DNA from: Roseivirga sp.
GTDB lineage: Bacteria; Bacteroidota; Bacteroidia; Cytophagales; Cyclobacteriaceae
DNA: 64,000 nucleotides
NCBI GenBank assembly: GCA_029262895.1
Contig: JAJCYM010000081.1
Span: forward strand, 1-64,000
Direction of reading: 5' to 3'
How positions within the stretch are numbered: position 1 is the first letter of the stretch; the number at the start of each line of letters is the position of its first letter. This document shows, piece after piece, positions 28,900-38,295 of this stretch. The notes beneath the pieces are model-generated. The model did no database searches. It saw only the letters and a list, made by a program, of their open reading frames with translations, and was not told the DNA's origin. Made by a program: the position numbers and the translations under genes.

Positions 28900-28931
28900 C
28901 TTAAAGTCTTTATTCCCTTGTGTAAATCGGA

Positions 28932-29942
28932 TTACTTTACACCGATCCGGAAATCTTCAGTGTCGTCTTTTAGTGCTGTGTTGTTTGAATTCATGGCTGG
29001 AGCCGGAACCGCGTGCATTAGTTTTTTAGGATTCTTATCAATATTGAGGGAAAGCAACTCAGGCCTTGAATAATGACCAACAGAGTCCATCATGCGTTTT
29101 CTTTTGGTGATTAGGGACATGTCCATATCAGCATAGACAATGCCTTCACCTTCACTCAACACATCTGAAATGATTACCCCTTCAGGTGATATGATGGCCG
29201 TGAAACAGCCTTTGTCAAGTACCTTTTGCATTTTTTCATCTTGGGTGATCTGCTTGACCTGCTCTGGATAGAGGTATCCTGTTGAATTGATCACAAAACA
29301 ACCTGATTCTAGTGCATGGTGTCGCATGCTTACCTCCATTTGGTCGGCAAATATTTGCCCTACCATAGATCCTGGAAATTGACTGCAATGGATTTCTTCA
29401 TGATCATTCATCAGCGCATATCGGGCCAGTGGGTTGTAATGTTCCCAACAGGCCAAAGCCCCAATTCTTCCAATCGATGTATCCACGGCTTTTAACCCAC
29501 TGCCGTCACCTTGTCCCCAAATCATACGCTCATGATAAGTGGGGGTGATTTTTCTACGGTTCAGTACGAGCTCACCGGTGGTATCAAAGACTAACTGAGC
29601 ATTGTATAAGGTTCCATTGTCAAGTTCATTGACTCCGAGCACTACAACAATCTTGTGCTCTTTGGCCAAAGTGCCAATGAAATCAGTCTCCTTGCCTGGA
29701 ACAACCACACTTTCCTCATATAATTTGATATGATCTTTACGGAAGGCGACAGCTGGCTTTACGAAAGAGAAATAAGGGTAATAAGGCACTACGGTTTCCG
29801 GAAAAACAATAATGTCGGCTTCATTTACGCTTGCCTTTATGATGGCTTCAGCTACTTTATCGATGGTCCCTGACCTGCTTTCTAAGACAGGAGAAATTTG
29901 TGCAGCAGCAGCTTTTACAATGGGTTTTTTAAACATCATCAT
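28932..29942 (-). CDS. nitC: Sll0784-type nitrilase (NitC)
   Basis: 336 residues. Carbon-nitrogen hydrolase with the catalytic triad visible: Glu49 ([14 protein letters not shown]), Lys131 ([13 protein letters not shown]), Cys165 ([12 protein letters not shown]). Three Met codons in a row leave the start between 29942 and 29936. It converts nitriles (R-CN) to carboxylic acid plus ammonia; members of this clade in Nit1C clusters are linked to cyanide use as nitrogen source. It is separated from nitB by 90 bp holding a strong hairpin. Confidence 0.93.
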   Translation of the reverse strand: MMMFKKPIVKAAAAQISPVLESRSGTIDKVAEAIIKASVNEADIIVFPETVVPYYPYFSFVKPAVAFRKDHIKLYEESVVVPGKETDFIGTLAKEHKIVVVLGVNELDNGTLYNAQLVFDTTGELVLNRRKITPTYHERMIWGQGDGSGLKAVDTSIGRIGALACWEHYNPLARYALMNDHEEIHCSQFPGSMVGQIFADQMEVSMRHHALESGCFVINSTGYLYPEQVKQITQDEKMQKVLDKGCFTAIISPEGVIISDVLSEGEGIVYADMDMSLITKRKRMMDSVGHYSRPELLSLNIDKNPKKLMHAVPAPAMNSNNTALKDDTEDFRIGVK

Positions 29943-29978
29943 TAGATTTTCGTGACCGTTGATTCCTAATGTTATGAC

Positions 29979-30021
29979 TGAAGCAAGCCTCGGGAAAGGG
30001 TATTCGCTGAGGCTTGCTTCA
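29979..30021 (-). promoter_or_regulatory. Long intercistronic hairpin between nitB and nitC
   Basis: TGAAGCAAGCCTC at 29979-29991 pairs perfectly with GAGGCTTGCTTCA at 30009-30021 (13 bp), loop 17 nt; the outer GACT/AGTC can extend it past a one-base bulge. No T-run follows on the transcribed strand, so it looks more like an mRNA-stabilising or processing hairpin, or a partial attenuator, than a full terminator. Confidence 0.6.
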
Positions 30022-30032
30022 AGTCAATAGAT

Positions 30033-30515
30033 TTACATGGTCCAGGAGTCCATTTGGAATGCACCTTCATTGCGGTGTACCAATTGGATATCCAGCACGT
30101 CCAGTGGACTGATAGGCTGTATTCCCGGCATCAGGGAAGGTTCTCCCATTCCGTAGAGTGCTTGCAATGCAAAGCGGCAGGCATAAACCTTTCCTCCTTC
30201 GTCCATGAACTTTTTGAGCCTAGCGGCATAGTTCAAATGTCCCGGAAATGCTTCATTACCAAGTGTTGGAAATCCTCTTTGAATCCCAAGTGTTACACCC
30301 GGTCCGTATAATAAAATAGAGGTTTCAAACCCTTTGCGCTGCAGTCTGGTAGCGGAAAGAATATTTACCAAACCGATAGAACCTTCAAAGGCTACGGTAT
30401 GGAAAGTTACCAGTGCTTTTTCTCCCGGTTTGGCTTTGACATCTTCAAATACTTTGTCTTCATAGTCTACAAAGAAGTCTCCGTCTTTGTGCATTGGTGT
30501 TTCTACTTTAGGCAT
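30033..30515 (-). CDS. nitB: MSMEG_0572/Sll0783-family nitrogen-starvation protein (NitB)
   Basis: 160 residues, full-length match to the Sll0783 family: [55 protein letters not shown]. The fold is DsrE-like (inference). It is the first gene of the Nit1C unit; homologues respond to nitrogen starvation in cyanobacteria. Start 30515 is 260 bp downstream of the HTCS gene; the leader carries the TGTTC direct repeat. Biochemical role unknown. Confidence 0.9.
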   Translation of the reverse strand: MPKVETPMHKDGDFFVDYEDKVFEDVKAKPGEKALVTFHTVAFEGSIGLVNILSATRLQRKGFETSILLYGPGVTLGIQRGFPTLGNEAFPGHLNYAARLKKFMDEGGKVYACRFALQALYGMGEPSLMPGIQPISPLDVLDIQLVHRNEGAFQMDSWTM

Positions 30516-30675
30516 AATTCTTTATGTTTTAAATGGCTATAAATTTGTTTCATCAGTCAGCGATCTGGAGTTGTTACTCCTGAAATCACTCAAGGACAAT
30601 TCAGATGATTTGCCTTGTTTATTGACTTGATTGCACTCAAATACGGGAGATGTTAGGACAGAGGGCTATTCTGAT

Positions 30676-30700
30676 TGTTCAAAAATTGGTCTGTATGTTC
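30676..30700 (-). promoter_or_regulatory. Direct-repeat operator upstream of nit operon
   Basis: TGTTC at 30676-30680 and 30696-30700, period 20 bp, with ATTGGT in the spacer, 161-185 bp before nitB. Near-copy at 24154-24178. In known HTCS regulators the AraC-type output domain binds direct repeats of about two helical turns. The HTCS gene ending at 30775 is immediately adjacent, so it is the first candidate to bind here (inference). Confidence 0.55.
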
Positions 30701-30774
30701 AAGTGCCTTAAATGGCCCTTGAAAGCAATAAAAAATGTAAACTAGCTGACAAAATTTAGTCGGTGAGTGGTAAC

Positions 30775-33700
30775 CTAAGTGTTGGATGTTTTCAAAATGC
30801 TGCTCGCATATTGGGTAGGTGCTACTTCAAATTCGGCCTTGAAGGTTTTAGAAAAATGTGAAATGCTCTTGAATCCGGTGGCATAAGCAATCTCAGAGAT
30901 ATTACCTGCATCTTCCTTCAACAGCTGTGCGGCTTGATACAAACGCATAAGCTTGATCATTTCAGAAGGAGTCTTGCCGGTCAGTTCAACGATGCGTGAG
31001 TATAGAGTAGTCCGGCCCACATTGACTTCCTCTGCCAATTGCGCCACAGAAAAATCTTCATCGCCAATATGCTGCTCGATTACAGATCGGACTCGGTTGG
31101 CAAAAGGCGTATCCACCCATCCCATCAGATCAGGAGACTCAGAAGTCATTCCGATTTCAGCCAATCGCTCCTTCAATTTTTGTCTTGATTTTATCAGATT
31201 GTGTACCCTTGCTTTAAGTTCATTGATTTCAAAAGGCTTGATCACATAATCATCTGCTCCCAACTCCAGTCCCTCTATCTTCATAGACGTTTCTGCCTTG
31301 GCAGTTAAAAGGATCACAGGAATAAAGTCTAAGTCCGGATGTTGCTTGATCTTGCGGCATAATTCGTATCCATCACTTACCGGCATCATTACATCACTGA
31401 TCACCAGATCTGGTAGTGCTTCTTGTGTCATTTGGAATCCAACAAGTCCATTTTCTGCCTCTAACACATTGTAGGTTTCGGATAAATGCTTGCGTACATA
31501 GGACCTGATGTCTTCATTGTCTTCCACGATCAACAAAGTCGGTTGCTCCTGAACGATTTGGCCATTAGCTTCAGGAGGTTGTGTTTCGGCTAATGTGAAT
31601 CCATCTGGTAGTAGATTTGATTTGCCATTTTCAGTAGTTTTTTCAGCTACAAATTGATCATCTCTTAAATGAGCATGTCCAGTTTTTAAATTGATCAAGA
31701 ATTCTGCCCCCATTCCGGCCTCGCTGATCAAATCAATGCTGCCTTTGTGCAAGGTGACTAACTCGTGCACCAAGGACAATCCAATGCCCGTTCCGGCCTG
31801 GATGCTGTTACTCGATTCATCCACTTGATAGAAGCGCTCAAAAACATGTGTTTGTTCTTCTTTGGGAATTCCAGGCCCATTGTCTTTAATGCAAATTGAA
31901 ATTTGCTCGTCATTTTTCATTACAATGACTTCTATCTTACCACCCTTTGGCGTAAACTTAAAAGCATTTGATATCAGGTTGACGATTGCCTTCTCTATCA
32001 AATCAACATCGACATAGATCATCACGGGCTCATCTGGCCATTGGGAGATCAGTTGAGTACCATTGCGTTCGGCAAGTGACTTAAAGGAATCTGTGATCGG
32101 TGCAATCACTGTACGCATATCGATTAATTGTGCTTGAAGCTGCGTATGTCCTGACTCTAACCGGGCTACTTCCAGGATTTGATTGACTAATCGAAGCAAG
32201 CGCTTGGAATTGCGCAATGCGACTTCCATATCTTCTTCGTCACTTGCCAGCCCCTCTCTCAACCTTTGAATTTGATGTTCTAATGGACCAATAATCAGTG
32301 TGAGCGGTGTTCTGAATTCATGTGAGATATTGGTGAAGAACCGTGACTTGGCCTGATCTAACTCCTTCAGTACGGATGCCTGTTTTTCGATGGTCTTTAA
32401 TGCTTCAGTAGCAATTTCTTTTTGATGTTCTGTTTCTTCCTTCTCCCGGATCAGATCATGCGTTCGTAATGCGACTTGTTTCTCCAGTGCCCTGCCTTGC
32501 TGCTTAAGTCTTCGAATGCGCCAGTTTACACCTGCATATACAATGAGTGCGATGACAAGCACAATGATGCCATAAAACCAGTAAGTCTCGTAGAAGAAAT
32601 GAGGAACTCGTATCTGTAAAGAAGCCTCATTTTCCAGCCAACCGCCTCCATTATTGGCCATAACTCTAAAGGTGTAAGTACCTGGGGCTAAGTTATTGTA
32701 ACTCGCTTCCTTTCTATTACCTGCTTCTACCCAAGCCTCATCTTCGCCATCAAGTTGGTAGCGATATCGGATGTTGGCAGGGCTTGTACTAAAATCCAGG
32801 GCTGCAAATCTAATTTGAAGATCACGTACGCCTAAGGGAAACACCTTCTCTTCGATATTGGCAACAAACCAGGAACTGTCCGATGTGATTACCTCTTCAA
32901 TAAACACATTGAGTGGAGAAGTTTTAACCCTGGCCGGATCAATCCGCACGACACCACCTTGCATCGGAAACCACAACTCTCCTTTTTTTGATTTGAAGCC
33001 TGCGGTCTGAACACCCCCATTCCCCTCACGTCCGGGTAGTCCATCTTGCTCGTTATAGAAGAACGAATAAATGCTTGAAATTTCACCTTTTGCGAAAGCG
33101 GTCAACTCCGACTTGTTCACCCAAAATATCCCGCGGTTGCTATTCATCCAAAATCGACCCTGATCGTCTTCAAGGATCTGGTGAATCATATTATCGAACA
33201 ACCCATTTTGTGTTTTATAGACAGTAATCTGAGTTGAATTCAATTCCGATGCCCTATTTCGTTCAATCCGGTTTAAACCCCATCCTTCCGTTCCTACCCA
33301 AAGGATTCCTTCATCATCCTCGTGCATGGATCGGATTATATTGCCAGACAAACCATGGTCGGTATTAATTTGGGTTAATTTTCCATCCTTTAACTGAAGC
33401 AGCCCATTGCCATTGGTGCCAAACCATAATGTCGAATCCTGACTTTCGTAGATAAGCCGAACTTCAAGGATATCTTTGCCATCAACTTTTCCAAAATGCT
33501 GCCAACGCTCATTCTTATCTAGTCGATAAATGCCATTTGCGCTGCCGTACCACATATTGCCTTCAACATCTTCTTTTATGGCTCTGATTTCTCTCATCTC
33601 CCCTCTAGGATCTCGAGATTGTCCCTCACCTGTTGGAGCAAGCATTAATATGGGTTCAGATTTTTTATCCCAACGAAACACACCCACTGAACTACCTATC

Positions 33701-34995
33701 CATAGCAGGCTGTCCGTGGATGAATGTAGCCCATACATTGCTCGTGAGAAGGGTGATGTCATGTGGTCTTTGACTTTATCTGTTACTTTTTGAAAAGTAT
33801 CACCTTGTAATTCAAATAGATCCTGGAAATTTTGGGTAGCCCAAACCTTTCCTTCATGATCTTCGATGACGGAATAAGTTGATCCAATATTCTCGTTGTA
33901 CGTTTTTATCAATCTGGGTTTCAGCTGGTCGACACCATCGAGTTGTGAAATCCAAATATTACCTGTTTGGTCCTCAAAGACACCTCCTATCCTGTTTTTT
34001 GAGGTGAAAATCAATTTACCATTTGCGTAGAGCTCATTTTGTAAAGTGACGTAGTTTGTCCCTGTACTCCCTGTCGTGATATTGATGCTTGGAACTCCCT
34101 GACGAGATTTGGATGGATAATAGAGGAATTCACCCTCTTTGTAGATGTGGAGGGAGTAATTTCCACTGCGTAAAAATATTTGGCCTGTGTGACGGTTCTC
34201 ACTGAAAGTCTGACCTCTGTTCCTGTTAAAAGTTAGGTCAATAGGTGTCGAGGTAATCTTTTCGTTTTCCAAAACATTGACTCCGACATCAGTGCTCATC
34301 CAAATCCTTCCTTGTAGGTCAGCTTTAACGGCAAAGACGTTTCTTGAATCAAGCCCATCCTTTTCAGTCAATTGGGTCCAAGTGCTATCCCCATATCTGA
34401 ATACGCCCTCATTCGTAGCGAACCAATAATCCCCTCCAGCATCACGCGTTATTGATCTAACAGATTTTCCGCTTAGCTCTTCACCAAAAGGTTGAAAGGT
34501 TTGTCCATCATAGTACAGCGCATTACCTTCTGTGACTACAAATAGATTGCCCTTAATACCCAAATGCATGGTCAGACCACTTTTCAGGCCGTGTTGGGTG
34601 TTGAAAACTGTGAATTCTCCAGCATTGTAGCGAATCAGTACCCTATTATTTTGCACCTTTTCTGAAAGGAACCATACGTTATTGTGCCGGTCCATTTTTA
34701 CGGAAATGAACCGATTGGTAGGTAGTGCGGGTATATTTTCTGAATTAAATACCTTAAACTGATCTCCATCGAACCTGACCAGTCCGTCATAGGTGCTCAT
34801 CCAGATATAGCCATCTGGTGTTTGTGCCATGCTCACGACTACATTCACTGGCATACCATCTTCCACGCTCCAGTGTTTCAGGATATAATCTTCGGATACG
34901 GTCTGAGAATGTGCTGCTACACTACCCAAAAGGATCAGGCAGAGAAAAAGCCAGCGACTTAGTTTATTCAAATATGCAGGTGTAGGTCGGTTCAA
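30775..34995 (-). CDS. Hybrid two-component system (HTCS) regulator
   Basis: 1406 residues. Signal peptide or anchor about 1-30; many Reg_prop propeller blades (TPDGYIWMSTYDGLVRF and repeats) up to about 700; a Y_Y_Y domain at about 725-800; one membrane helix near 815-835. Then HisKA (FFTNISHEFRTPLTLIIGPL), HATPase (DNGPGIPKEEQTHVFERFYQ), a receiver with LVISDVMMPVSDGYE, and a C-terminal AraC HTH (AEEVNVGRTTLYSRI, ISEIAYATGFKSISHFSKTF). HTCS proteins usually control polysaccharide loci; here no SusC/D is near and the gene precedes Nit1C. Confidence 0.95.
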   Translation of the reverse strand: MNRPTPAYLNKLSRWLFLCLILLGSVAAHSQTVSEDYILKHWSVEDGMPVNVVVSMAQTPDGYIWMSTYDGLVRFDGDQFKVFNSENIPALPTNRFISVKMDRHNNVWFLSEKVQNNRVLIRYNAGEFTVFNTQHGLKSGLTMHLGIKGNLFVVTEGNALYYDGQTFQPFGEELSGKSVRSITRDAGGDYWFATNEGVFRYGDSTWTQLTEKDGLDSRNVFAVKADLQGRIWMSTDVGVNVLENEKITSTPIDLTFNRNRGQTFSENRHTGQIFLRSGNYSLHIYKEGEFLYYPSKSRQGVPSINITTGSTGTNYVTLQNELYANGKLIFTSKNRIGGVFEDQTGNIWISQLDGVDQLKPRLIKTYNENIGSTYSVIEDHEGKVWATQNFQDLFELQGDTFQKVTDKVKDHMTSPFSRAMYGLHSSTDSLLWIGSSVGVFRWDKKSEPILMLAPTGEGQSRDPRGEMREIRAIKEDVEGNMWYGSANGIYRLDKNERWQHFGKVDGKDILEVRLIYESQDSTLWFGTNGNGLLQLKDGKLTQINTDHGLSGNIIRSMHEDDEGILWVGTEGWGLNRIERNRASELNSTQITVYKTQNGLFDNMIHQILEDDQGRFWMNSNRGIFWVNKSELTAFAKGEISSIYSFFYNEQDGLPGREGNGGVQTAGFKSKKGELWFPMQGGVVRIDPARVKTSPLNVFIEEVITSDSSWFVANIEEKVFPLGVRDLQIRFAALDFSTSPANIRYRYQLDGEDEAWVEAGNRKEASYNNLAPGTYTFRVMANNGGGWLENEASLQIRVPHFFYETYWFYGIIVLVIALIVYAGVNWRIRRLKQQGRALEKQVALRTHDLIREKEETEHQKEIATEALKTIEKQASVLKELDQAKSRFFTNISHEFRTPLTLIIGPLEHQIQRLREGLASDEEDMEVALRNSKRLLRLVNQILEVARLESGHTQLQAQLIDMRTVIAPITDSFKSLAERNGTQLISQWPDEPVMIYVDVDLIEKAIVNLISNAFKFTPKGGKIEVIVMKNDEQISICIKDNGPGIPKEEQTHVFERFYQVDESSNSIQAGTGIGLSLVHELVTLHKGSIDLISEAGMGAEFLINLKTGHAHLRDDQFVAEKTTENGKSNLLPDGFTLAETQPPEANGQIVQEQPTLLIVEDNEDIRSYVRKHLSETYNVLEAENGLVGFQMTQEALPDLVISDVMMPVSDGYELCRKIKQHPDLDFIPVILLTAKAETSMKIEGLELGADDYVIKPFEINELKARVHNLIKSRQKLKERLAEIGMTSESPDLMGWVDTPFANRVRSVIEQHIGDEDFSVAQLAEEVNVGRTTLYSRIVELTGKTPSEMIKLMRLYQAAQLLKEDAGNISEIAYATGFKSISHFSKTFKAEFEVAPTQYASSILKTSNT

Positions 34996-35153
34996 TGAGA
35001 ATACGAATATTCAAAGTGTTATGTCTGTAAAAATAGGAATATCTTACTTGTCATTTATGAGATGCGTTCGGACTGGGTCTTACTTAGGACAATTGGTTAA
35101 GCATTACGTTGGAAGAAGCTTGGTGGCTAATCCATGTCAGCTTGATATACAGC

Positions 35154-35840
35154 TCATATCTCAAGTGCTTCATCTTCCTCAGCGCTAAGACACCTTTTTT
35201 GACATGAAGAACTTTCTGTGACACCGTCCTTGTTATCAGTCTTTTTGAAAAGCACTTTAATTTGAGGTTTGCCGTTGAGACTATTTATATGATAGCCTAA
35301 ATTTTCAATCCATTCAACAACTTGAAGCTGCAAATGATTATTAGCAGTAGACTTATGCCCTTGACCTTGTCTGATTATACCTGTCAAATCTTCAGGAATA
35401 TCAATTGGTTGATCACCGAAGTAATAAAAATGAGTCGAGAGTAGCGAATTTTTCCCACCAAAATCAGTGTCTCGATTTCCAATACCGTGAACACTTGGTC
35501 GTAAGCTCCCTAATGGATTTGACTCAAAATTATAGATGCAATCTCCTACTTGCTCTTCATAGTTTTTAGAACGTATATCAGGAATTTTACCAGTCAATTC
35601 TGATCTACAGAGTTGGTCATATTGCTCTAAACTCAATGTATCTGTTACCTTCATCGCATAAACCATCTTTCCAGAAAAATCTTTGCCATTCACATTCTTG
35701 CTGCCAACGCCTACCACCCAGTCTCCGATATGAGCGACTCTGCGAATGACTGGTTTGCAAATTGTCAATGTGCAAACCCCATAGTATGGATTTGGTGCCG
35801 CTCCTTCGTCTATTGGTATACAATATGAAAACAGTCTCAA
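35154..35840 (-). CDS. Nmad2-family protein (nucleotide modification associated domain 2)
   Basis: 228 residues. The N-terminal half carries the Nmad2 hallmarks: MRLFSYCIPIDEGAAPNPYYG, CTLTICKPVIRR, HIGDWVVGVGS. GIGNRDTDFGGKNSLLSTHFYYFGDQP then LTGIIRQGQGHKSTANNH follow; the His/Arg-rich motifs look enzymatic. The family was named for its links to DNA base-modification genes and resembles ASCH/EVE-like nucleic-acid domains; its function is not established. The C-terminus ends with a Cys-containing tail (SSCQKRCLSAEEDEALEI). It overlaps the 69-residue gene by 4 bp; last gene of the cassette. Confidence 0.75.
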   Translation of the reverse strand: MRLFSYCIPIDEGAAPNPYYGVCTLTICKPVIRRVAHIGDWVVGVGSKNVNGKDFSGKMVYAMKVTDTLSLEQYDQLCRSELTGKIPDIRSKNYEEQVGDCIYNFESNPLGSLRPSVHGIGNRDTDFGGKNSLLSTHFYYFGDQPIDIPEDLTGIIRQGQGHKSTANNHLQLQVVEWIENLGYHINSLNGKPQIKVLFKKTDNKDGVTESSSCQKRCLSAEEDEALEI

Positions 35841-36046
35841 CCTTTAACTTTTATAAACCCTAAAAAATCTTCTCGAGTATAGCCGCCACGAATCCGTGTT
35901 TTGCTAAAATCTGAATAGTAAAAACCTCGGGCCCTTATCCTGTCACGAATTACTTTTTGTTTGGTACTTGGAGCATTTAGCTTTTGTTCAATGAGTTCAA
36001 GAATTTGATCAACTTCCTTTTGAGAAAAAATCTTCTTTCCTTTCAT
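35837..36046 (-). CDS. Small basic protein of the MazG/DUF2075/Nmad2 cassette
   Basis: 69 residues, basic, predicted mainly helical, with an N-terminal amphipathic stretch (QKEVDQILELIEQKL) and the motif RARGFYYSDF followed by GYTREDFLGFI. I recognise no named family with certainty. The 4-bp ATGA overlap with the Nmad2 gene and 65-bp distance from the helicase gene mark it as an operon member. It could be a nucleic-acid-binding or adaptor subunit (inference). Confidence 0.7.
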   Translation of the reverse strand: MKGKKIFSQKEVDQILELIEQKLNAPSTKQKVIRDRIRARGFYYSDFSKTRIRGGYTREDFLGFIKVKG

Positions 36047-36111
36047 TACTTTTTTTTTAATCCAGTATGAATTCTGTTAACTAGTTGGCCTTCCCTAAAT
36101 ACCTGCAAAAA

Positions 36112-38295
36112 CTAACTTAAAACTCGATCAAATATTCCAATGACCCGGAATGATTCCATCCCTTGTGCATCAAGAACGATATCATCGAATGTAGCATCAT
36201 TTGAGATAGGCCTAAGTCTGATCGACTCATGTCCCCAACCTGAGTCGTTTACGGCTTTTTTACTGTAATATTCCTTTACCGTATAACCAGACCCCATATC
36301 GGTATCTTGAATCTCAGAGGATTGGGCAAGTACGATTTTTCCATTCCGTGATCCACCATTATATTTCTTAAAAAGGCAAATTGAACCATTTGGAATAATC
36401 CTGTTCATAGATTCTCCAATGACTTCACAAGCAAACAAATCTTCCGAAGCTTTAACATTACTTGGAATTTGAACCCATTCATGGTCTTCCACTTTTTGAG
36501 ATTCACTGAATAACCCAGCCGCAGCTTTTAAGTCGTATAATGGAACTGAATTTTGATACGGTATTAATTCTACCGGCTCAACTTCTTTTTTAAACTCACT
36601 TAGTGCTCGATTCAAATAACTGGCAATATATTTTCTCAAATCAGGATCACACACATAAATATATGTACCTCTAATTCCTCGTAATAAGATGGTTTTATAG
36701 ATGTTGAGTATGAAATGCTTAAGCTCTGCGGGGTCTTTGATACCGTTTCCGCCCTTTTTATCATGATAATTCTCCTTGTGAATAATGATCTCTTGTCGTA
36801 CAGAATCAAACCCGATCTCTTTGCCAAAAATTACACCAGCATAATTCAGATCATACCCTTGTGTTGTATGGATGCATCCGACTTCCTCAACACTTCCTTC
36901 AGAATTAATCCATTCCGAAGGCTCTGTATTCCATCGAAGCTGCAAGCCTTCTATTTCAATATCAAATAATTCAGGAGTCTTCTTTGAAATCCATTCCCAG
37001 GAAAATCCTGCAATCATTCTTGACAATCCAAATTCTTGATCCTTGTTTTTAATGCTTTGAATCATGGAAGATATAGAGCTGAATATTTTTAAATCATAAT
37101 TTGAATCACTAAAAGGTTTATGTTCCTTGATATTAACATCCATTAGATTGTTCACAAACTTTACATATCCGTTTCCTCCACGAACACGAAATTGAGAGGT
37201 GAGATTTCCTTCATATGTGTTGGTCTCATGAATTAGATCGTAGAAATCAGATGCTTCTATATCTGACGGCTTAATTGATTGATCTTTATCATAAAAGAAG
37301 ATTGCTTGGTTTGATTGAAGTTTTATCCAATCAAGTTCAGTCCCGTGGTCTGTGTCCAAATTAAGCCGCTTGTTTCCATCATCAAAAGATTTATAATTAG
37401 TGAGGTTTTTTCGTCTTTTCAGCCGATGTGCCTCATCTACCACGACAATGTCATACTTGTCTCTTGTTATATCTGTGGGACCAACAACCATACTAGCTTT
37501 CAGCCCTTTGACATTACTAAAGACCTTTTTTAAGGTGTTTCGAAAAGATGACATGGGAACAACCAATGCCATTTTAGGTTTGGGGTAAATTTGTTTAAGT
37601 CTCTCAACCTTTTTCAGAAGGTTAACACCATTATCACTTCCTAAATCTTTAGAATTAAAATCTGATAGATCCGTGACAAGAAGTTTGAAGAGAAAAACAG
37701 CTAGAATAGTTTTGCCTGTACCAGCACCACCCTTCATCACAATATTTTTGTATGAATTATCAATCAAACTGTCAATGATCAACGATAGTCCCTTTAGCTG
37801 TTCAATTGATAACGTTTTGTACGGAGAGTACTTGAAAAGGTCAGAATTGTTGATTTCCTCAATTGATTGGTCTGCTATACCTAATGAACGAAGGCTATCC
37901 CAAATGGAAGTAAACATACCCCAATAGACTTCTTCCTTTTGATAGTAATTGTGATTGGCTAATCCGATAGTATCATTCAGAAGTTGATACTGCCCATCAC
38001 CTGATATGTATTTTATAAGGTTTGATTCAATGTCCAATGTGGCTGATTTATTGAACATTTTGCTCTCGATGAGATGCGCCTCTGTTAACTTCCTCTTCTT
38101 AGTGTTTTTTAGATGAGTATTCATCCGTTTAACAGCGTCTGCCGTTTCCCCTACATAGGCAATTTTCTCCTTACCTTGACTGAGCAGATATACTATTGGC
38201 CAAAGGTTATTGGCAAAGTTGAGACCGTCAATTTTCTCAGATATTGCTGCGTTGAAATCGAATTTTCTAATTTCAAACGAATTGCTTGAAATCAT
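36112..38295 (-). CDS. GIY-YIG + DUF2075 helicase + S24/LexA-type peptidase fusion
   Basis: 727 residues. GIY-YIG nuclease domain about 33-98 (VYLL at 35, AYVGE at 46-50, Arg57, Glu90). DUF2075 SF1-helicase core with Walker A GGAGTGKT at 189-196, Walker B VVVDEAH at 284-290, TTQGYD at 477-482 and RGIRGTYIY at 539-547. C-terminal S24 peptidase domain about 585-727: VPLYDLKAAAG with an Ala-Gly cleavage-type site at 593-594, Ser629 in GESM and Lys674 in YTVKEYY. No HTH is visible. Overlaps the MazG gene by 4 bp. Confidence 0.88.
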   Translation of the reverse strand: MISSNSFEIRKFDFNAAISEKIDGLNFANNLWPIVYLLSQGKEKIAYVGETADAVKRMNTHLKNTKKRKLTEAHLIESKMFNKSATLDIESNLIKYISGDGQYQLLNDTIGLANHNYYQKEEVYWGMFTSIWDSLRSLGIADQSIEEINNSDLFKYSPYKTLSIEQLKGLSLIIDSLIDNSYKNIVMKGGAGTGKTILAVFLFKLLVTDLSDFNSKDLGSDNGVNLLKKVERLKQIYPKPKMALVVPMSSFRNTLKKVFSNVKGLKASMVVGPTDITRDKYDIVVVDEAHRLKRRKNLTNYKSFDDGNKRLNLDTDHGTELDWIKLQSNQAIFFYDKDQSIKPSDIEASDFYDLIHETNTYEGNLTSQFRVRGGNGYVKFVNNLMDVNIKEHKPFSDSNYDLKIFSSISSMIQSIKNKDQEFGLSRMIAGFSWEWISKKTPELFDIEIEGLQLRWNTEPSEWINSEGSVEEVGCIHTTQGYDLNYAGVIFGKEIGFDSVRQEIIIHKENYHDKKGGNGIKDPAELKHFILNIYKTILLRGIRGTYIYVCDPDLRKYIASYLNRALSEFKKEVEPVELIPYQNSVPLYDLKAAAGLFSESQKVEDHEWVQIPSNVKASEDLFACEVIGESMNRIIPNGSICLFKKYNGGSRNGKIVLAQSSEIQDTDMGSGYTVKEYYSKKAVNDSGWGHESIRLRPISNDATFDDIVLDAQGMESFRVIGIFDRVLS

